This document shows, piece after piece, positions 1-7,325 of a DNA stretch of 64,000 bases (its first letter is position 1; every line of letters begins with the position of its first letter). This DNA comes from Microbacterium sp. SSM24 (GTDB lineage: Bacteria > Actinomycetota > Actinomycetes > Actinomycetales > Microbacteriaceae): NCBI RefSeq assembly GCF_025989145.1, contig NZ_JAPDNQ010000001.1, positions 1,240,001-1,304,000 of the forward strand, given 5' to 3'. The notes beneath the pieces are model-generated. The model made no database searches. It saw only the letters and a list, made by a program, of their open reading frames with translations, and was not told the origin of the DNA. Position numbers and translations under genes: made by a program.

Positions 1-1466
1 TACGCGAGGACCGGCACGATCGTGAGTGCGACGAACAGCGACGCCGTCATGGCGATCGTCACGGTCAGCGCGAACGGGCGGAACAGCTCGCCCGTGACGT
101 CGCCGACGAACGCGATCGGCAGGAACACCGCGACCGTGACGATGGTCGACGAGGTGATCGCCGAGGCGACCTCGCGCACACCGCGGAGGATCGCCGTCTT
201 CTTGTCGGCGTCGCCGACGTAGTGCCGCTTGATGTTCTCGATGACGACGATGGAGTCGTCGACCACGCGCCCGATCGCGATCGTGATCGCACCCAGGGTG
301 AGGATGTTGAGCGAGTAGCCGAAGACCTGCAGGCCGATGAAGGTGATGAGGATGCTCGTCGGGATCGAGATCGCCGCGACCAGCGTCGAGCGCACCGACA
401 GCAGGAACGCGAAGATCACCAGCACGGCGAAGAGGAGCCCGAGCAGGCCCTCCTTCGCCAGGGTGTCGATCGACTCCTGGATGTACGGGGCCTGATCGAA
501 CACAACCGTGAACTCCGCGCCGTCGAGGGACTGCTCGAGGTCGGGCAGCGTCTCGAGCACGCCGCGCGAGACGTCCACCGTGTTGGCTGCGGGAAGCTTG
601 GTGACCGCGATCGTCAGCGCCGGCTCGCCGTTGACGCGCGAGATCGTGGTGATCGGGTCCGGCTCTTCGGCGACGGTGGCGACATCCGCGATCGTCTTCG
701 GTCCTGCGGCGAACTGATCGGCCGTCGACGGGACGAGCGGCAGCGCCCCGATCTCGTCGACCGATGCGATCTTCGACCCGGTCTGCACCGTGAGGGTCTC
801 ATCGCCCTCGGTGATCTCGCCACCGGGGAACAGCACGCCGTTCTGGTCGAGCGCGTCGCGGATGGCCTGCTGCGTGAAGCCAGCCGCCGCGAGGGCCTCC
901 TGGTCGGGCGTGATGGTGACCCGTTGGCCGACACCGCCGACGATCTGCGCCGCGTTGACGCCCGCGACGTCCTCGAGATCCGGAATGACGGATGCCTCGA
1001 GCTGAGCCTGGATCGTCTCCTGGTCGTCGAAACCGGTCACGGCCAGTTGGATCACCGGGAAGTCGTCGATGCTCGCGGAGATGACGTTCGGCTCGACGCC
1101 GTCGGGCAGCTGCGACGAGATGCGGTTGATCGCCTGCGTCATCTTCTGCTCGGCGGTCGCGAGGTCGGTGCCGTACGTGAACGACGCCTGCACGATCGAG
1201 GCGTTCGTGGTGCTGGTGGCCGTGGTCGACTCGAGACCGGGCACGCCCTGGATCGCTGTCTCGATCGGCACCGACACGTCGTTGCTCACGACCTCGGGCG
1301 AGGCTCCCGGGTACGTCGAGACGACGATGAGCGTCGGGAACTCGATCGACGGGATGAGCTCCTGCTTGAGGTTCGTGAGAGCGAGCCCGCCGAAGATCGC
1401 GGCGACGATCGTGATGAGCGCGATCAGCGCGCGGTTCTTGAGGCTGAGGACGGCGAGGTTCGACAC
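1..1466 (-). CDS. RND/HAE1-type efflux transporter, N-terminal part (cut by window edge)
   Basis: Inner-membrane proton-driven RND (AcrB/MdtB-like) exporter; about 488 N-terminal residues are present and the rest lies left of the window. The translation begins SNLAVLSLKNRALIALI, a first membrane helix, followed by a long extracytoplasmic region with RND phrases (ELIPSIEFPTLIV, YPGASPEVV). The next helices carry FAFLLSVRSTLVAAISIPTS and AIGRVVDDSIVVIENI; the latter is the family's TM4 proton-relay signature with paired Asp. The start is taken as GTG at 1466 because GAAGG lies 5 nt upstream; no ATG fits. The upstream gap holds a CGATAC-N6-GTATCG inverted repeat that could be a repressor site. 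Substrate unknown. The family is certain; the exact start is likely. Confidence 0.88.
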   Translation of the reverse strand, partial: MSNLAVLSLKNRALIALITIVAAIFGGLALTNLKQELIPSIEFPTLIVVSTYPGASPEVVSNDVSVPIETAIQGVPGLESTTATSTTNASIVQASFTYGTDLATAEQKMTQAINRISSQLPDGVEPNVISASIDDFPVIQLAVTGFDDQETIQAQLEASVIPDLEDVAGVNAAQIVGGVGQRVTITPDQEALAAAGFTQQAIRDALDQNGVLFPGGEITEGDETLTVQTGSKIASVDEIGALPLVPSTADQFAAGPKTIADVATVAEEPDPITTISRVNGEPALTIAVTKLPAANTVDVSRGVLETLPDLEQSLDGAEFTVVFDQAPYIQESIDTLAKEGLLGLLFAVLVIFAFLLSVRSTLVAAISIPTSILITFIGLQVFGYSLNILTLGAITIAIGRVVDDSIVVIENIKRHYVGDADKKTAILRGVREVASAITSSTIVTVAVFLPIAFVGDVTGELFRPFALTVTIAMTASLFVALTIVPVLA

Positions 1467-1497
1467 AGATGCCTTCGAAGGAATGGGGCGGTCGGCT

Positions 1498-1560
1498 GCA
1501 CGCGGAGCGGCGCGCCGATACGGAGATGTATCGGGTTCAGTATCTCATCCGGTGCGCGGA
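1498..1560. promoter_or_regulatory. Gap before RND gene with small inverted repeat
   Basis: Between the crcB stop and the RND start. It contains CGATAC-GGAGAT-GTATCG and an overlapping GAGAT...ATCTC pair, which could be an operator for a regulator not in view. No -10/-35 pair is clear enough to assign. Confidence 0.3.
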
Positions 1561-1569
1561 TCTCCGCCT

Positions 1570-1589
1570 GTGGGGGCGTTCACGCCCAC
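1570..1589 (-). terminator. Hairpin at end of crcB pair
   Basis: GTGGGGGCG-TTCA-CGCCCAC can fold into a compact stem that includes the crcB stop codon. It has no U-tract, so it is only a possible terminator. Confidence 0.35.
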
Positions 1590-1960
1590 GGGCCCGCGAG
1601 AACCGATCCGAGCGCGATCCCACCGGCTGCCGCAGCGGCCGCGAAGACGAGCGTCCCGAGCAGGTTGGCCGCGGCATCCGTCCATCGCCGGCGCTCGGCC
1701 AGCAGCACCGTCTCGACCGAGACCGTGCTGAACGTCGTGTAGCCGCCGAGCAGTCCGACACCGAGGACGAGCGCCGTCTCCGGCGCCAGCGCGGTGCCGA
1801 GTCCGGTGATGACGCCGAGCACGAACGACCCGCTCACATTGACCACGAGGATGCCGAAGGGGAAGCCGTCGCGCGTCCGGATGAGGCGGTCGACGACGTA
1901 GCGCAGGCCTGCACCGGCGCCGCCCGCGACCGCGAGTCCCAGGACGACGAGGAGGTTCAT
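1580..1960 (-). CDS. crcB: Fluoride channel CrcB/FluC, second subunit
   Basis: Small membrane protein (126 aa, normal for the family) that lets cytoplasmic fluoride escape. It has four predicted helices and the family landmarks NVSGSFVLGVITG in TM2 (conserved Asn) and GLLGGYTTFSTVSVET in the broken TM3 with the Phe/Thr track. Its ATG at 1960 overlaps the stop of the upstream paralogue by 4 nt (ATGA), so the two are translationally coupled. Paired genes like this usually make an antiparallel heterodimer, whereas single-gene versions are dual-topology homodimers. An in-frame upstream extension exists but lacks family sequence and was rejected. Confidence 0.93.
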   Translation of the reverse strand: MNLLVVLGLAVAGGAGAGLRYVVDRLIRTRDGFPFGILVVNVSGSFVLGVITGLGTALAPETALVLGVGLLGGYTTFSTVSVETVLLAERRRWTDAAANLLGTLVFAAAAAAGGIALGSVLAGPWA

Positions 1961-2370
1961 TCGGCGACCTCCGGCTCCACGGCCGTGCGCGGCTCTCCGC
2001 TCGCCCGGCGTCCGATCGCGAGCCCCACGACGGCCCCCGCGACGCCGGCGAAGACGGATGCCGCCGCCAGCCCGCCCGCGAGCGACGGCGTCGACAGCCA
2101 CACGGCCGCGTCGACGGCGAACGCGCTGTACGTGGTGAAGCCGCCGAGCACGCCGGTTCCGAGGAAGGCCCGGAGGCGCGGACGGCGGCCGTCGAGCATG
2201 CCGACGACCACTCCGAGCAGGAGGCTGCCGACGGCGTTGATGCCGAGCGTGACCCACGGCACCGCACCGGGATCGCTCACCGGTGCGAGCAGAGCGGCCC
2301 GGGCGAGGACCCCCGCGGCGCCCCCGGCGACGACCAGGCCGAGCGTTCGCACGTCGACCGGCTGGGGCAT
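1957..2370 (-). CDS. crcB: Fluoride channel CrcB/FluC, first subunit
   Basis: Paralogue of the downstream crcB (137 aa). TM2 shows NAVGSLLLGVVVG and TM3 shows GTGVLGGFTTYSAFAVD, the characteristic GG-x-TT-x-S stretch. The C-terminal tail is short and charged. It is first gene of the pair and probably leaderless: a TAGCGT -10 box ends 6 nt before ATG 2370, which also fixes the start. No fluoride riboswitch is visible upstream, so the usual fluoride-sensing leader appears to be absent. Confidence 0.93.
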   Translation of the reverse strand: MPQPVDVRTLGLVVAGGAAGVLARAALLAPVSDPGAVPWVTLGINAVGSLLLGVVVGMLDGRRPRLRAFLGTGVLGGFTTYSAFAVDAAVWLSTPSLAGGLAAASVFAGVAGAVVGLAIGRRASGEPRTAVEPEVAE

Positions 2371-2382
2371 CCCCTCACGCTA
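2371..2382 (-). promoter_or_regulatory. Leaderless promoter -10 of crcB pair
   Basis: On the minus strand TAGCGT is followed by GAGGGG and then ATG, so transcription should begin at or next to the start codon. Confidence 0.6.
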
Positions 2383-2402
2383 CCCGCGCCCCCGTCCCCC
2401 AT

Positions 2403-2466
2403 CCGTTTGTGCGGGCGAATGTGCGGACGCCCGGGCGTGTTGACGCACATTCGCCCGCACGAACGG
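2403..2466. repeat. Long palindrome, family B copy 1
   Basis: Two 23-nt arms (2403-2425 and 2444-2466) pair with one T/C difference around an 18-nt loop. The arm core is GTGCGGGCGAATGTGCG. A diverged copy lies at 19100-19163. It sits between the topoisomerase stop and the crcB promoter and could end topoisomerase transcription. Confidence 0.8.
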
Positions 2467-2499
2467 ACGGACGCGAGAAGCGGGGTCAGCGGCGCGGGG

Positions 2500-3468
2500 T
2501 CAGCGGCGCGGGCGGATCAGGCCGAGGATCGCGGACTCGGCCGAGATCGAGAGGTCGAGCGTCTCGCCGTCGCGGTAGCGGGTGAACACGCGGGGGTCGA
2601 TGTACGAGCCGCGCGCGACGGCCGGCGTGTTGCCGAGAGCCTCGGCGGTCGCACGCACGGCGAGCAGCTCGGCGCGCTTGCGGTCTTTCGCGGTGTCGAC
2701 GGCGCCGATGCGGGCGAGAGCCTCTGCGGCGAGGATCGTGCCCCGCAGCGTGCGGAAGTCCTTCGCGGTGAACTTCTCACCGGTCAGCGAACGCACGTAC
2801 GCGTTCACCTCGGCCGGCGTGAGCGGCACCCGTCGCCGCCCGCGATCCCACGCGAGCAGCGCCGAGCGCGGGCGCCCCGCGGCGAGCAGCTCGACGACGC
2901 CCGCCAGATCGGCGTCGTCGACCTCGAGGAGCTGGCGCTTGCCGCTCTTCCCCGGGAACGCGAGCGTGACGACGGATGCCGCCACCGACGCGTCCCGTCG
3001 CTGCAGCGTCGTCAGCCCGCGGCTTCCGTGCGCCGCGAGGTAGCGTTCGGAGCCGATGCGCGGTGCCGCCTGGTCGAGCAGCCGGAACGCCGTCGCCAGC
3101 ACCCGCTCGCGATCGAGATCGCTGCGGCGGAGCGATGTGGTGACCCGCCCGCGGGCGCGCGGCAGCGTCTGGGCGAGACGAAGCGCGCGGGCGTACTTGC
3201 GGCGGTCGCGTCCGACGGACCACTCCGGGTGGTACAGGTACTGCTTGCGGCCGGCGTCGTCGGTGCCCACGGCCTGGATGTGGCCGTCGGGACGCACGCT
3301 GATCCAGACGTCCTCCCACGCCGGAGGGATCACCAGGGCGCGAATGCGCTCGACGTCGGCGTCCGAGACAGCGGCGCCCTTCGCGTCGACGTACCGGAAT
3401 CCGGACCCTGCACGCACCCGTCGGTGCCCGGGGTCGTCGAACGGACGGACTCGTGCGAGCTTCGGCAT
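2500..3468 (-). CDS. DNA topoisomerase IB (poxvirus type)
   Basis: Relaxes supercoils by transient nicking through a 3'-phosphotyrosine. Length is 322 aa, typical of bacterial type IB enzymes. The N-terminal domain reads RVRAGSGFRYVDAKG and LVIPPAWEDVWI. The catalytic domain carries the TLRGT arginine motif, a basic FPGKSGK loop and the nucleophile Tyr289 in GSYIDPRVF. A GAGGGGGG ribosome site stands before ATG 3468. A TAGCGT -10 element lies about 35 nt further upstream, so this gene has a real leader. It is monocistronic, with palindrome B behind it. Confidence 0.93.
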   Translation of the reverse strand: MPKLARVRPFDDPGHRRVRAGSGFRYVDAKGAAVSDADVERIRALVIPPAWEDVWISVRPDGHIQAVGTDDAGRKQYLYHPEWSVGRDRRKYARALRLAQTLPRARGRVTTSLRRSDLDRERVLATAFRLLDQAAPRIGSERYLAAHGSRGLTTLQRRDASVAASVVTLAFPGKSGKRQLLEVDDADLAGVVELLAAGRPRSALLAWDRGRRRVPLTPAEVNAYVRSLTGEKFTAKDFRTLRGTILAAEALARIGAVDTAKDRKRAELLAVRATAEALGNTPAVARGSYIDPRVFTRYRDGETLDLSISAESAILGLIRPRR

Positions 3469-3529
3469 CCGCCCCCCTCGAAGTCGTTCAGGCTGCCTTC
3501 ACGCTAGATCCGGGCTCGCGCCGGAATGG

Positions 3530-3610
3530 GGGGCTTGACAGCGGCACGCGTGGTGCTCCGGGCGCCGCGCGTATGCGACTACACCCGGAAATCCGGGGTC
3601 GTCAAGCCCC
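3530..3610. repeat. Distant inverted repeat in divergent gap
   Basis: GGGGCTTGAC (3530-3539) and its exact complement (3601-3610) are 61 nt apart, between the divergent topoisomerase and small membrane gene. It may be two half-sites of a regulator; function unknown. Confidence 0.4.
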
Positions 3611-3705
3611 TCCCCGCCGCCGGGCAGCGATGCCAGCGTTGATGCGTGTCCACGAGACACCCGGTATGTCACCCCGCGTACCGATGAAGGAGAAGGAGAA
3701 CCTCC

Positions 3706-3870
3706 ATGAACCTCGCCCTGATCATCATCATCGTCGTGGCCGTCGTGCTCGCCATCGTCGGCGGACTCAACAGCGCCCTCAGCTGGCTGCTGTGGGTGGC
3801 GCTCATCGTGGGTGTCATCGCACTCATCGCGTTCCTCTTCCGCGTCATCACCGGAAGCCGACGCGCCTGA
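3706..3870 (+). CDS. Small two-helix membrane protein
   Basis: A 54-aa protein made almost entirely of two hydrophobic helices (residues about 3-22 and 26-46) with a positively charged tail ending GSRRA, which suggests an inside C-terminus. Start ATG 3706 is preceded by a strong purine-rich ribosome site (AAGGAGAAGGAGA). The family is not recognised; similar tiny hydrophobic proteins are common in Microbacteriaceae. Its strong ribosome site and clean stop argue that it is real. Confidence 0.7.
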   Translation: MNLALIIIIVVAVVLAIVGGLNSALSWLLWVALIVGVIALIAFLFRVITGSRRA

Positions 3871-3948
3871 CGAACCAGCGCTCTCGGGTTTCCTCCCGAT
3901 AGGACGGATGCCGCGACCCGACGGGTCGCGGCATCCGTGCGTCGAGGC

Positions 3949-4728
3949 TCAGAGGTTGCCCTCGGCGTAGACGCCCAGCGCGTCGCGGACGAACTCGGCG
4001 CCTTCCGTGCCGCCCGCGCCCGTCGCGTAGTTGCGACCGAAGCGAGGGTCGGCCACGTACATCTCGCCGAGCCCGATGACGTACGCCTTCACGTCGCCGC
4101 CGGGCACCGCGGCGGGCGTGCCCGGAATGCCGGTCAGCCAGTCCACGTGGCGCTTCGCGAGCGCCTGGGCCTCGTCGGAACCGGGAGCGATTCCGCTCTC
4201 GGCGGCGGCGATCCAGTCGCGCCCGAGATCGGACACCTGCTGCTGCCAGGCCGCCTTCTCCTCGGCGCTCATCGAGCGCCACCAGCGGTCGCTGTCGGCG
4301 TAGGCCTTCTCGCCCCAGCGCTCCTCGACCTCATCCTTGTACTGCGTGTGGTCGAAACCGTCGAACATGTTCTCTGCCATCAGTCGTTCACCTCCTCTCA
4401 GTGCGGTGATGGTGTTCTCGACCGATGCGACTTGGCGCATCAGCCGGTCCTGCTCCTGCCTCAGCCACGCGAGGTGGGTCTCGAGTGCGGGGATCTCGGA
4501 TGCCTCGCGCTCGATGACCTCCGCGATCTGCGGCAGTCCCAGTCCGAGGTCGCGCAGCAGCAGGATTCGCTGCAGCCGCACGAGAGCGGTCTGGTCGTAG
4601 TACCGGTAGCCGTTGTGGCCGACCCTCGACGGCACGAGCAGTCCGATGTCGCCGTAATGGCGAAGGGTGCGGCTCGTCGTGCCGGCGATCTTGCCGATCT
4701 GCTGGATCGACCACTCGGTTTCGGTCAT
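3949..4728 (-). CDS. MerR-family regulator with TipAS-like effector domain
   Basis: Transcription factor of 259 aa. Residues 1-75 form a MerR winged helix (WSIQQIGKIAGTTSRTLRHYGDIGLL, then HNGYRYYDQTALVRLQ), followed by the dimerisation coiled coil. The C-terminal half resembles TipAS, the drug-binding domain of TipAL (KDEVEERWGEKAYADSDRWW, then WLTGIPGTP). TipA-type proteins bind peptide antibiotics and activate their own promoter. Here the promoter has the matching form: a 19-nt spacer with a central palindrome. Start ATG 4728 is 7 nt after the -10 box, so the mRNA is probably leaderless. The open frame runs further upstream but through the promoter and is not family-like. Confidence 0.9.
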   Translation of the reverse strand: MTETEWSIQQIGKIAGTTSRTLRHYGDIGLLVPSRVGHNGYRYYDQTALVRLQRILLLRDLGLGLPQIAEVIEREASEIPALETHLAWLRQEQDRLMRQVASVENTITALRGGERLMAENMFDGFDHTQYKDEVEERWGEKAYADSDRWWRSMSAEEKAAWQQQVSDLGRDWIAAAESGIAPGSDEAQALAKRHVDWLTGIPGTPAAVPGGDVKAYVIGLGEMYVADPRFGRNYATGAGGTEGAEFVRDALGVYAEGNL

Positions 4729-4735
4729 GAGTACG

Positions 4736-4766
4736 ACGTTAGAGGTTGACGTTGCGTCAAGGTCAA
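4736..4766 (-). promoter_or_regulatory. MerR-type promoter and operator
   Basis: Minus strand: -35 TTGACC (4766-4761), 19-nt spacer, -10 TAACGT (4741-4736). The spacer holds the palindrome TTGAC-GCAAC-GTCAA. An over-long spacer with a central dyad is the hallmark of promoters that MerR proteins untwist to activate. Confidence 0.8.
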
Positions 4767-4784
4767 GCTGCTCGCAGCATCCGA

Positions 4785-4818
4785 TTGACAGGAACGCGAT
4801 ATATCGTGTTATTCTCGG
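4785..4818 (+). promoter_or_regulatory. Promoter of DUF4097-padR operon
   Basis: A TTGACA box at 4785-4790 is followed after 19 nt by TATTCT (4810-4815). The spacer is long and the -10 imperfect, so the exact element is uncertain. The first PadR-type operator fills the spacer. Confidence 0.5.
4794..4809. promoter_or_regulatory. Putative PadR operator 1
   Basis: ACGCGATATATCGTGT, a dyad centred on CGATATATCG, repeated identically 28 nt further on. The two copies overlap and follow the promoter of the operon that encodes a PadR protein, so autorepression is the simplest reading. Confidence 0.7.
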
Positions 4819-4821
4819 GGC

Positions 4822-4837
4822 ACGCGATATATCGTGA
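4822..4837. promoter_or_regulatory. Putative PadR operator 2
   Basis: Second exact copy of ACGCGATATATCGTG. It overlaps a GTG at 4834 that opens the same frame as the DUF4097 gene but is not favoured as its start. Confidence 0.7.
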
Positions 4838-4863
4838 ACACACCCCAACCCCTGGAGAACACC

Positions 4864-5751
4864 ATGACCCTGGAGAAGTGGATCATCCACCCGGGCGAGA
4901 CGCGCGTCATCGACATCGAGACGGTGCGGTCGCTCAAAGTCGGCCTCATCGGCGGTCAGATCGACGTCATCGCCCACGACGAGCCGAGCGCCCGCATCGA
5001 GGTGCACGGCGTCACCGTCAAGGACCTCCGCATCGAGGTCGTCGGCGACACCGTCGAGATCGATCACCCGCAGCTGCGATGGGACAACTTCCTCGAGGTG
5101 TTCCGCAACTTCACCGCGAGCGGGCCGAAGGCCGAGATCAGCGTCGCCGTGCCTCGCTCCGTCGCCCTCAACCTCGGCGTCGTCAGCGCCAGCGCCCTCG
5201 TCGCCGGGCTGCAGTACGACGCCAAGCTCAACACCGTGTCGGGCGACATCATGGTCGACGGCCTCACGGGCGACCTCACCGTCAACGCCGTGTCGGGCGA
5301 CGTGCAGGTGCGCGACCTGGTCGGCTCGCTCAACGCCAACAGCGTGTCGGGCGATGTCACCGCCACCGGCACCCTCGCCAAGGCGACGATCGATACCGTC
5401 TCCGGCTCCGCGCTGATCGACTCGGCCGGCGACCTGCAGACCGTGAACGTCAACACCGTCAGCGGCGCGGTCACCGTGCGCGTGGACGACGGCCACCCCT
5501 CCAACTACGTCGTGCGCAGCGTGAGCGGCAAGGTGCAGGTCGACGGGGTCATGCGCTCCGGGAACGGCACCGGGCCCACCACGAACTTCACCGGCTCGGT
5601 CGGCGAGCTCAGCGGCAGCTTCGCCGACGTGCGCGCCAACAGCGTGTCGGGCGACGTCACCGTGCTGCGCCGACCGGTCGCGGCGCCGGATGCTCCGGTC
5701 GAGGGAAATCCCGCCGATGGCGCTTCCGCCGCCGGCGAGGGGGAATGGTGA
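4864..5751 (+). CDS. DUF4097 family protein, beta-solenoid
   Basis: A 295-aa protein without signal peptide or membrane helix. The middle consists of repeated VSGD/VSG turns spaced about 18-20 residues apart (TVSGDIMVDG, AVSGDVQVRD, SVSGDVTATG, TVSGSALIDS, SVSGDVTV), typical of the right-handed beta-solenoid of DUF4097 putative adhesin-like proteins. ATG 4864 is chosen because CTGGAG precedes it by about 6 nt and the upstream GTG 4834 lies inside an operator. It is coupled to the PadR gene (TGATG). Such DUF4097-PadR pairs are common in actinobacteria; the biochemical role is unknown. Confidence 0.85.
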   Translation: MTLEKWIIHPGETRVIDIETVRSLKVGLIGGQIDVIAHDEPSARIEVHGVTVKDLRIEVVGDTVEIDHPQLRWDNFLEVFRNFTASGPKAEISVAVPRSVALNLGVVSASALVAGLQYDAKLNTVSGDIMVDGLTGDLTVNAVSGDVQVRDLVGSLNANSVSGDVTATGTLAKATIDTVSGSALIDSAGDLQTVNVNTVSGAVTVRVDDGHPSNYVVRSVSGKVQVDGVMRSGNGTGPTTNFTGSVGELSGSFADVRANSVSGDVTVLRRPVAAPDAPVEGNPADGASAAGEGEW

Positions 5752-6359
5752 TGAGTCCTGTCTTCTCCCACGGCGACCTGCGCCTGTACCTGCTGAACCT
5801 CCTCGACGAGGGGCCGCGGCACGGCTACGACATCATGCAGGCGCTCTCCGACCGCACCGGCGGCACGTACACGCCGAGTGCCGGCACCATCTACCCGCGG
5901 CTGGCCAAGCTCGAAGAGGAGGGACTCGTGACCAAGTCGATCGACGGTCGCAAGACCGTCTACGCGATCACCGAGGCCGGACATGCCGAGGTCCAGTCCC
6001 GCGCCGGTGAGCTCGAGGGCATCGAAGCCGGCCTCGCCGACTCCGTGCGCCTGATCGCGGACGAGGTGCGAGGCAGCGTGCGCGAGGCGATGCGGAGCCT
6101 CCGCGCCGACCTCGCCGCCGCCCGAAGCGAGGAGCGCGGGGCCGCGACGGCGCAGGCTGCGTCGGACGACCCGCGCATCCAGAGCCGGGAGCAGCTGCAC
6201 CGCGCGGATGCCGCGATCAACGACTTCCGGGTGCGTCTGCGCACCGATCTGCGCGGCCATGTCGCCCGCGGTGGCGAGCTCGCGGCATCCATGATCGACG
6301 AGCTCACGGCGGACCTCGACCGCATCGCGCGTGAGGTCACGCGCACGCTGCGCGGCTGA
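5751..6359 (+). CDS. PadR-family transcriptional regulator
   Basis: A 202-aa regulator. Residues 1-85 are the PadR winged helix (LRLYLLNLLDEGPRHGYDIMQAL, then YTPSAGTIYPRLAKLEEEGLV). The C-terminal half is long, helical and rich in Arg/Ala/Glu, probably for dimerisation. ATG 5751 shares one base with the DUF4097 stop and has GAGGGGGA upstream; ATG 5745 is an alternative. It likely represses its own operon through the two CGATATATCG dyads at 4794-4837. Confidence 0.9.
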   Translation: MSPVFSHGDLRLYLLNLLDEGPRHGYDIMQALSDRTGGTYTPSAGTIYPRLAKLEEEGLVTKSIDGRKTVYAITEAGHAEVQSRAGELEGIEAGLADSVRLIADEVRGSVREAMRSLRADLAAARSEERGAATAQAASDDPRIQSREQLHRADAAINDFRVRLRTDLRGHVARGGELAASMIDELTADLDRIAREVTRTLRG

Positions 6360-6369
6360 CACCGATGAG

Positions 6370-6406
6370 AAGGGGGCTGGTTCCGGATGCCGGAGCCGGC
6401 CCCTTC
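6370..6406. terminator. Bidirectional terminator hairpin
   Basis: A stem of about 16 bp (including GU pairs) around a 3-nt loop, between the convergent padR and usp genes. The outer pairs are G-rich/C-rich and the stem ends in CCTTC/GAAGG. Confidence 0.65.
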
Positions 6407-6412
6407 GTCACG

Positions 6413-6952
6413 TCAGGAGGGCCAGATCTCCTCGTCGTCGGCGACCGGCTCGCCGAGCGGGACCACGAGCAGCGACCGGTGCTGACGGTGCGCGAGGCGC
6501 GCGGCGACCGAGCCCGTGAAGAACTCGCGGATCGACTCGCCGATCCCCCGCTTGCGCGTGCCGACGACCAGGAGCTTCGCGTCGATCTGCTCCGCCAGGT
6601 GCTTGATGGCCATCGCCGGGTCGCCGACGAGCTGCTGCACGCTCCAGTTCACGTCGTGTCCTTCGAGGAACGCGGATGCCGTGGCCTTGACCCTGGCGAG
6701 CTCGCCCTCGCCCGCCGCGATGTTGAGATCGATCGGCGCCGAGTGCACGTAGCCGTCGGGATCTTCGTAGGTGACGAACCGCGTCACGTCGACGTGGACG
6801 ACGACGAGCGGCGCACCGAGGAGCTTCGCGTACCGGGCGCCCTCGGCGAGAACGCGGGTGGACTGATCGGGAATCACCCCGACGATCACCGCCCCGCGCA
6901 CGTCCGCCGCCTTCGTGAGGGCGTCAGCCGGGTCAGATGCCTCGTCCGTCAT
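6413..6952 (-). CDS. Universal stress protein (UspA family)
   Basis: Single Usp domain, 179 aa, cytoplasmic. It opens AVIVGVIPDQSTRVLAEGARYAKLLGAPL after a short acidic leader and ends with the ATP-binding pattern G-x2-G-x9-G-S/T (GTRKRGIGESIREFFTGS), then SLLVVPLG. This suggests an ATP-binding type. Start ATG 6952 has GAGGAG about 10 nt upstream. Monocistronic and convergent with padR. Confidence 0.9.
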   Translation of the reverse strand: MTDEASDPADALTKAADVRGAVIVGVIPDQSTRVLAEGARYAKLLGAPLVVVHVDVTRFVTYEDPDGYVHSAPIDLNIAAGEGELARVKATASAFLEGHDVNWSVQQLVGDPAMAIKHLAEQIDAKLLVVGTRKRGIGESIREFFTGSVAARLAHRQHRSLLVVPLGEPVADDEEIWPS

Positions 6953-7110
6953 GCGTCCGCGCTCCTCATGCGTCGATGCCACAACCAAGGAGGAGCCCGC
7001 CGTGGTGCGGAGGCTCCGTGTTATCCTGAATGCTACTCTTACCGGCCTCGAGCCGGCGTCGTTGCGGCGGGCATCCAGAAGCCCGCGACTCACATATGAG
7101 GGGGTCTCGC

Positions 7111-7290
7111 ATGGGGCGTGGCCGTCAAAAGGCGAAGCACACCAAGATCGCCCGCGAACTCAAGTACGACGTTCACAGCGTCAACTATGGGGCGCTGGAA
7201 CGCGAGCTCGGGCACCCCTCTGACGACGCATACGTCGACAAGTGGGCGGATCAGTACTCGGGCGAGTACGAAGACGAGAAGGCCCAGTAG
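7111..7290 (+). CDS. DUF3073 family small protein
   Basis: A 59-aa, highly charged, soluble protein: it begins MGRGRQKAKHTKIARELKY and contains DKWADQYSGEY, the conserved form of the actinobacterial DUF3073 family. Function unknown. ATG 7111 is preceded by GAGGGG. A possible -10 (TATCCT near 7022) lies about 85 nt upstream, implying a leader. Confidence 0.9.
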   Translation: MGRGRQKAKHTKIARELKYDVHSVNYGALERELGHPSDDAYVDKWADQYSGEYEDEKAQ

Positions 7291-7325
7291 TCTCTCCGCG
7301 CTCTCGCGCCGCCTGAGCGGTCGCC

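Noticed and set aside
222..1742. Plus-strand 500-codon open frame
   Set aside because: Antisense to the RND gene; the product is repetitive D/R/E sequence with no fold.
2371..2499. Possible fluoride riboswitch before crcB
   Set aside because: The start codon lies 6 nt after a -10 box and no crcB-motif sequence is present; the structure there is palindrome B.
4834..4863. GTG 4834 as start of the DUF4097 protein
   Set aside because: It lies inside the second operator dyad and lacks a ribosome site; ATG 4864 has one.
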